Of a stretch of DNA of 64,000 bases, positions 45,801 to 51,800 are shown piece after piece. The stretch is taken from assembly GCA_009746045.1 (NCBI GenBank), contig RPFO01000231.1:98501-162500 (forward strand), read 5' to 3'. Both the position numbers and the translations under genes were made by a program. The DNA is from Mesostigma viride (taxonomy: Eukaryota > Streptophyta > Mesostigmatophyceae > Mesostigmatales > Mesostigmataceae). Positions within the stretch are counted from its first letter, which is position 1, and the number at the start of each line of letters is the position of its first letter. Under the pieces are notes generated by a model. The model did not search any database and was not told the DNA's origin. It saw only the letters and a program-made list of their open reading frames with translations.

Positions 45801-48800
45801 GGGAGCAGTTAAGGGAATGGTTGCTAAGTAAACCCGCATTATGACTATTGCGACCCCACCTATGCGTAGTGAAACCAATCATCGCTTAGCAAAACTCGCA
45901 GATGGGCTAGGCAATAGGGGCAATACTGCATAGGGGACAATCTAGATCACTCACTGACCGCCTTGTGTGTGGCATTGGCTGCGCAGATGGGCTGGACACG
46001 GCTTCACCTCATAGGAGATGATAACACCACTGTCCACTGAATGCTTTTAAATAATATAACACTACTATTATAATACTAATACTATAATACTACTAATATA
46101 GTTATGGATTTTTGTAAATGGAATTCATCTGTGCAGGTGGGCTGGACAAGCCATCCGGGTGATAGGGTGGTACGTCATAGGGGATCCTATCAGCAGTGCT
46201 TTTTCTAACGGGAGGAATTCGTCAACTGGTTTGACGCAATGTTTAGGGTATTCGTCAACCACGCGAGTCAGGTCCAGCGGCGCGTAGCAGCCGAATCTTA
46301 GGTATGCTGCAGTACAGGTCATACTAGAGTTGGTTTGGAAAGACAGTACAGTCCAGTACAATGTCAGTCCGGTACCAAAACTGAAGTACTGAACTAAACT
46401 GTGCAGCGGCCAGTTTGTGAGACGAGGAAGGCAGGACCTCCGACCTCTGGCCGTCTGGCGACTAATATTAATGTAATAAAATATTGCATGCGAACTTGTT
46501 TCTATAATGGCGGCCTGCGATGTTTAGTAAGTATTGAGCTAGAGAATGTCCAAGAAAAACGGTTTGGCAGGTTTCAAGACCAGTACCTTAGATGCTCTGT
46601 TTAAAAAGCAAGCTGGAGAAACTGTTCCGGAAGCAACGGAAAATATCGTCGACCTAGGGACCTCGCAGTTTAGATGAAAAGGAGGGCAGGCAGGGCCGCG
46701 ACAAACGCAAGAGAGTAGAGGTTGACGAACAGGATGTGTCTAATGCGCAGGAAGAGGAAGATGGCGGCCAGTCATCATCTGACGAGAGTGATGCATTTGA
46801 CAGCGCCTCAATTTCTGGCGAGGAGGAATCTAGTGAAAAGGAATCTGGCCAGGAGGGGGCCAAGACAGCAAGGAGCGAGGCCGGTGATGGCGGCAGCTCT
46901 AAGCCAAGGAAGAAGAAGGGCAAGGGAAAGCCAGCTCCCAAGACGAAAAGTCAGAGACAGGATTACTACAAGCAGTATAGCAAGGAGCGGCCGGACCGGA
47001 GCAGTGGTGGGAAAACGGAAAGTACGAATGGGCCCAACAGGTCACGGCGCCCAACGGTGCGAAGATGATTCAGTGCATCCCGTGCTCTATGACGAGCAAG
47101 CCTAACCTCATGCGGTACAAGAAGCAAGCGATGGGCCAGCGCAGGCGTGGCAACACGCACAAGCGTAGAGCAAAGAAGTTTATTATTAAGTAATAAAGCT
47201 TCCCCCCCCCCCCCCCCCCCCCCCTCCTCCCCCAAGGTTTGACGAATTGCTAAGGCAAATAGTCAACCAGTTTGACGAATTGCCGAGGCAAATAGTCAAC
47301 CATTTGACGAAGTGCCGAGGCAAATAGTCAACCAGTTGACGAATGCCAAAACCCCTTAGTAAAAGCACTGAATAATAACTTCTTCTCTATCTTATCAACC
47401 ACTGAATAACAATAACACTTTGTCTAACTGTGTGTTTGAAAGTTTATTGTTGTTGTTATTTGCGCAGATGGGCTGGACAAGCCGTCGCTGCGCGAGCGTT
47501 TCGCGAGCAAGTTTGTGGAGGCGGAGCACGAGAAGTGCGATCGGCTGATGGAGCTGTATGACAAGTGAGTGCGTTTGTTGTGATGCTATCATATCTTCAT
47601 ACGAGCAGCACTATGCAATACGGTTTGGTTAGTTGCGACCGGCAGACCGAGCTGTACGACAAGTGAGTGCGTTTGTTGTGATGCTATCATATCTTTATAA
47701 GAGGAGCACTATGAGATTCGGTTAATTGTGACCGGCTGATGGAGCTGTAGGACGAGTGCTCTTGCTATTATTTCTGCAAATTCATCACCAATTTCACCAC
47801 TTATATGTTAAGTCTTACAGTCCTTGTCCATGGCATTCTCTACTAGCTGTACTACCTTTTGTGGCGTCTAACCGTTTTGTGGAGGCAGAGTGCTCTTCCA
47901 TCTAGTAGGCTGTCAATTATACTAATAACTTTTTGGTGGGTCAGATATGAGGAAGGCCGTATGATGGAGCTGTACAGCAAGTAGGCCTTCATGCGTCATC
48001 GTCTGGTGGTCGTGACGGCAAGTAGTACCTCCTCCACGTGCCATCGTCTGGTGGTCGTGACGGCAAGTAGTACCTCCTCCATGTGCCATCGTCTGGTGGT
48101 TGTGACGGCAAGTAGTACCTCCTCCACGTGCCATCGTCTGGTGGTCGTGACGGCAAGTAGTACCTCCTCCACGTGCCATCGTCTGGTGGACGTGACGGCA
48201 AGTAGTACCTCCTCCACGTGCCATCGTCGGGTGGTCGTGACGGCAAGTAGTACCTCCTCCATGCGTCATCCTCTGGTGGTCGAGACGGCAAGTAGTTACT
48301 CCTTCATGCGTCATCGTCTGGTGGACGTGACGGCACGTTCTTATACATCCTGCGCCTCCATGCTTGCCATATATGCCTCTTGGCAACATTTCCTGCACCT
48401 CCAGGTATGCTGCCAAAGTGCGCGCGCTGACACGGCGAATGGAGGAGGAACCCACGGAAGAAGAGGAGGTATGAGGAGTCTACTGCAATAAGCGGTTATT
48501 CACACACTAATTTGACCAATGAGTGTAGCTAATTCATGATGGACAAGCTGAACCCCTGGGAAATGAGTAGCTCTTGACGAGTTTCTCTTTGTCTCCCCCC
48601 TACCTGTGTCTGGTGCCTTTGGACCCCCCTGCCCCAGGAGATGGCGGTGTCTTTCGTTCTCTTGTTCTTGATTATTTGTTTCCTTTCCGCTGGCTGTGTC
48701 CGGTGCCTTTGGATCCGACGCCCGCAGGATATGGACGAGGAGGAGCTGTACTTGCTGAAGCTTGATGGGGGGCTCTTCTCCCTGCAGGCACGTGACAACC

Positions 48801-51800
48801 CGTCCCATCCCCCCCCCCCCCCCCGGGCATAGTGCCCTTTGCAACTGTGGCCTGTTCCCCAGATAAAGCGCTCCATCCATTAACAACAGGCACTACATCG
48901 ATCTACTACAGGCAGTGCATCGATCTACTACAGGCAGTGCATCGATCTACTACAGGCAGTGCATCGATCTGCTAGAGGCAGTGCATCGATCTACTTAAAG
49001 TTTAGTTTCATACGGATGCCTTACTAACTTCTTAATGCCTTACTAACTGACTACTTAAAGTTTAGTTTCATACGGATGCCTGGGCGCTGCCTCCATGGCA
49101 TCTTGCGCTTTTAAATGTGTGTTAGTTCAAGCAAACAAGGTGTGCAGTTCTGTTTGCACACTTCACCTCAACAAGTTCTCCGCGAGGTTGCCCGGGCTTG
49201 CGATGCTGACCAGGAGGCATACCCGGCAGAAAGGCGCCTGCCCTTGGGGATTATGGGGGGTCGCTTTCCTCCTCCTATTTGTATGCACCCTACGCATGAA
49301 TAGGCATGCGGAACCCCTTCCCCGTCCTTTTTCTGCGTATGGGGATTGCGTCCAAAGTACTCATGTTGGAAGGTACAGCTTAACGAATCTGTTTGCCCCG
49401 TTAACGGCTTGTGAGGTATTTTTCGCCACGATGTTCGCTACTTGGCTAGGTGTGTGGGTGGATAGGTGGATAGGTGGATAGGTGCATCGGTGGATAGGTG
49501 GATAGGTGGATAGGTGGATAGGTGGATAGGTGGATAGGTGGATAGGTGGATAGGTGGATAGGTGGATAGGTGGATAGGTGGATAGGTGCATCGGTGGATA
49601 GGTGGATAGGTGGATAGGTGGATAGGTGGATAGGTGGATAGGTGGATAGGTGGATAGGTGGATAGGTGGATAGGTGGATAGGTGGATAGGTGGATAGGTG
49701 GATAGGTGGATAGGTGGATAGGTGGATAGGTGGATGGGTGGATAGGTGGATAGGTGGATAGGTGGCTCGGTGGCTCGGTGGACCGGTGGACTGGTGGACC
49801 GGTGGCTAGGTGGATAGGTGGCTAGGTGGCTAGGTGGTAGTTGGCTAGGTGGCTAGGTGGATGGTCCGCTAGTTAGCTAGTTGGCTGATTCCCTGCCATC
49901 GTTGTTTGCTAGTTGGCTAGGTCGCCGCTGCCTGATTTTTTTCCCTGGACACAGCAGTGAGCAGGTGCAGGTGCTGTAAACCTACTTGTTCCGTTGCCTT
50001 ACCTTCTTGATTTGCCATCAAGACAAGTGTCCTGCTCTCGAAACCTGGTAGTACTCATTGTAACACCTGTCAGGGGCTATCGGGCCTGCGGAAGCGGAAG
50101 CTTTTCTTACCCTTGGCCGGTCTCCTCCTTCATGAGCCAATGCCCAACAACCAACTCTCTTGTGGCATTTGACAGTCTCCTCCTCGGCCTTTGCGATTCT
50201 ATCAACCAAGTCAAATCCGTCAAGCTTTTTTTATTCGTCTTTTTCTTTTTTTTTCAAAAGATACCCATCGGCTCTGTGTGCCTTGGGTGTACTTGCATCC
50301 ACATCGAGCTTGTCCACGTCTGCCATATTTTCTTATCGCTGCTGTTTCATTTCGATTGCGTTATGCTGGCATCTTACGCGACCGTCATGCGACACATCCC
50401 ACGTCCGCTGTGCAGAGCGTCCTTCCCTATGTATCATGATCTATTATTCTTCTCTCTTGTTCTTCTCTATTACTCCCTTCCCTATGTATCATGATCTATT
50501 ATTCTTCTCTCTTGTTCTTCTCTATTACTCCCTTCCCTATGTATCATGATCTATTATTCTTCTCTGTTGTTCTTCTCTATTACTCTATAGTTTGATGCCT
50601 GATTCCACGTCCTCTGCGCGGTGTGATCCTGTTTGATACGTAAACCCACATCCACGCCTGGGGGGTATGCATGTGACATCTCACATCCGGCCTGTTGCGG
50701 GGAACATGCTTTCCTGGCCCCCACCACCAAAATGTGCCTCCGTGTGATTCCCTGAATGAATACGTGACATCTACACAATCACCGCCTGCGTGTTCCTGGG
50801 CACAACCTCCCCCACGTCACATCGTCCCGTGGTCCCATCACTGCCTCATCCACGCGATCATCCCCACATCCCATCATCTCATCGACTCACCGTCCGCGGG
50901 AGCAGCTCATCTGCCAAATATTCGCGCATGTGTGGGCCACGAGGTGAGTCCTCCGGTGCCTCATGTGGCGCGCAGCGTGGATGGAATGGACACGAGATGG
51001 ATTGCTGGCATAAAACTGCCATAAAACTGCCATAAAACTGCCATAAAACTGGCATGTAGTTGGCATAAAGCCGTCCTTTTGGCATTAATGCCTATGCAGT
51101 GCTTCTAGTAACGGTACGCGTGCGTCAGCCGCTGACGCGTCAGTGTCTGACGCGTCCAACTTTTTCGTCCGCGCGTCAGACAGCTGACGCGTAAATTTTG
51201 GCTCTGCGTCAGTCGACTGACGCATAAATTTTGTCTGCACGTCAGTCGTCTGACGCGTAAATTCAGGCAGCACGTCAGTACTTATGGGCACCGAGTCTAT
51301 GCGTCAGGCAGGGTCAATATATAGTGGGTACCTACTAATGTACTGAAGTCCACTGAAATGCTAACTTCGTACTGGATATCTACGAATTCAAGTTCACCAG
51401 TTCAGGTCTGTTCGTTGATATGCTTCAAGATTCTAGGCCGTTATCATGCCCATGCCAGACCCGCCGGCCCTTAGCCTGCTTGGCGGCGAGAGTGACGAGA
51501 GTTCTAGACGAATGTAAAGTTGTAACCCAGGACGACTGGCCATGGTCGATGTCTCGATGATGGCAAAGGTTTTAGGAATATGATTGATGAGCTGATTGAT
51601 GAAGTGTTGCGAGGTTGCCTGATTTACATATTGCTTTGAATCGAATTCCAGGTGTGTTTATTAACGCTGTAGATTTTTTGCATAAGAAAGAATTCTGTCC
51701 AGTACTAGATGCGTAGGGAAATTTCGGGCCGGGTCAGTAATATTGTATAAACATTTAACAACGTTAATGGTTTAGTCCGATAGTCAACTAGCAAAGTTAG

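Noticed and set aside
47991-48491. Repeat protein ORF with VVVTASSTSS units
   Set aside because: 45-bp intronic minisatellite read in frame; overlaps exon 16 only at its end and in a different phase.
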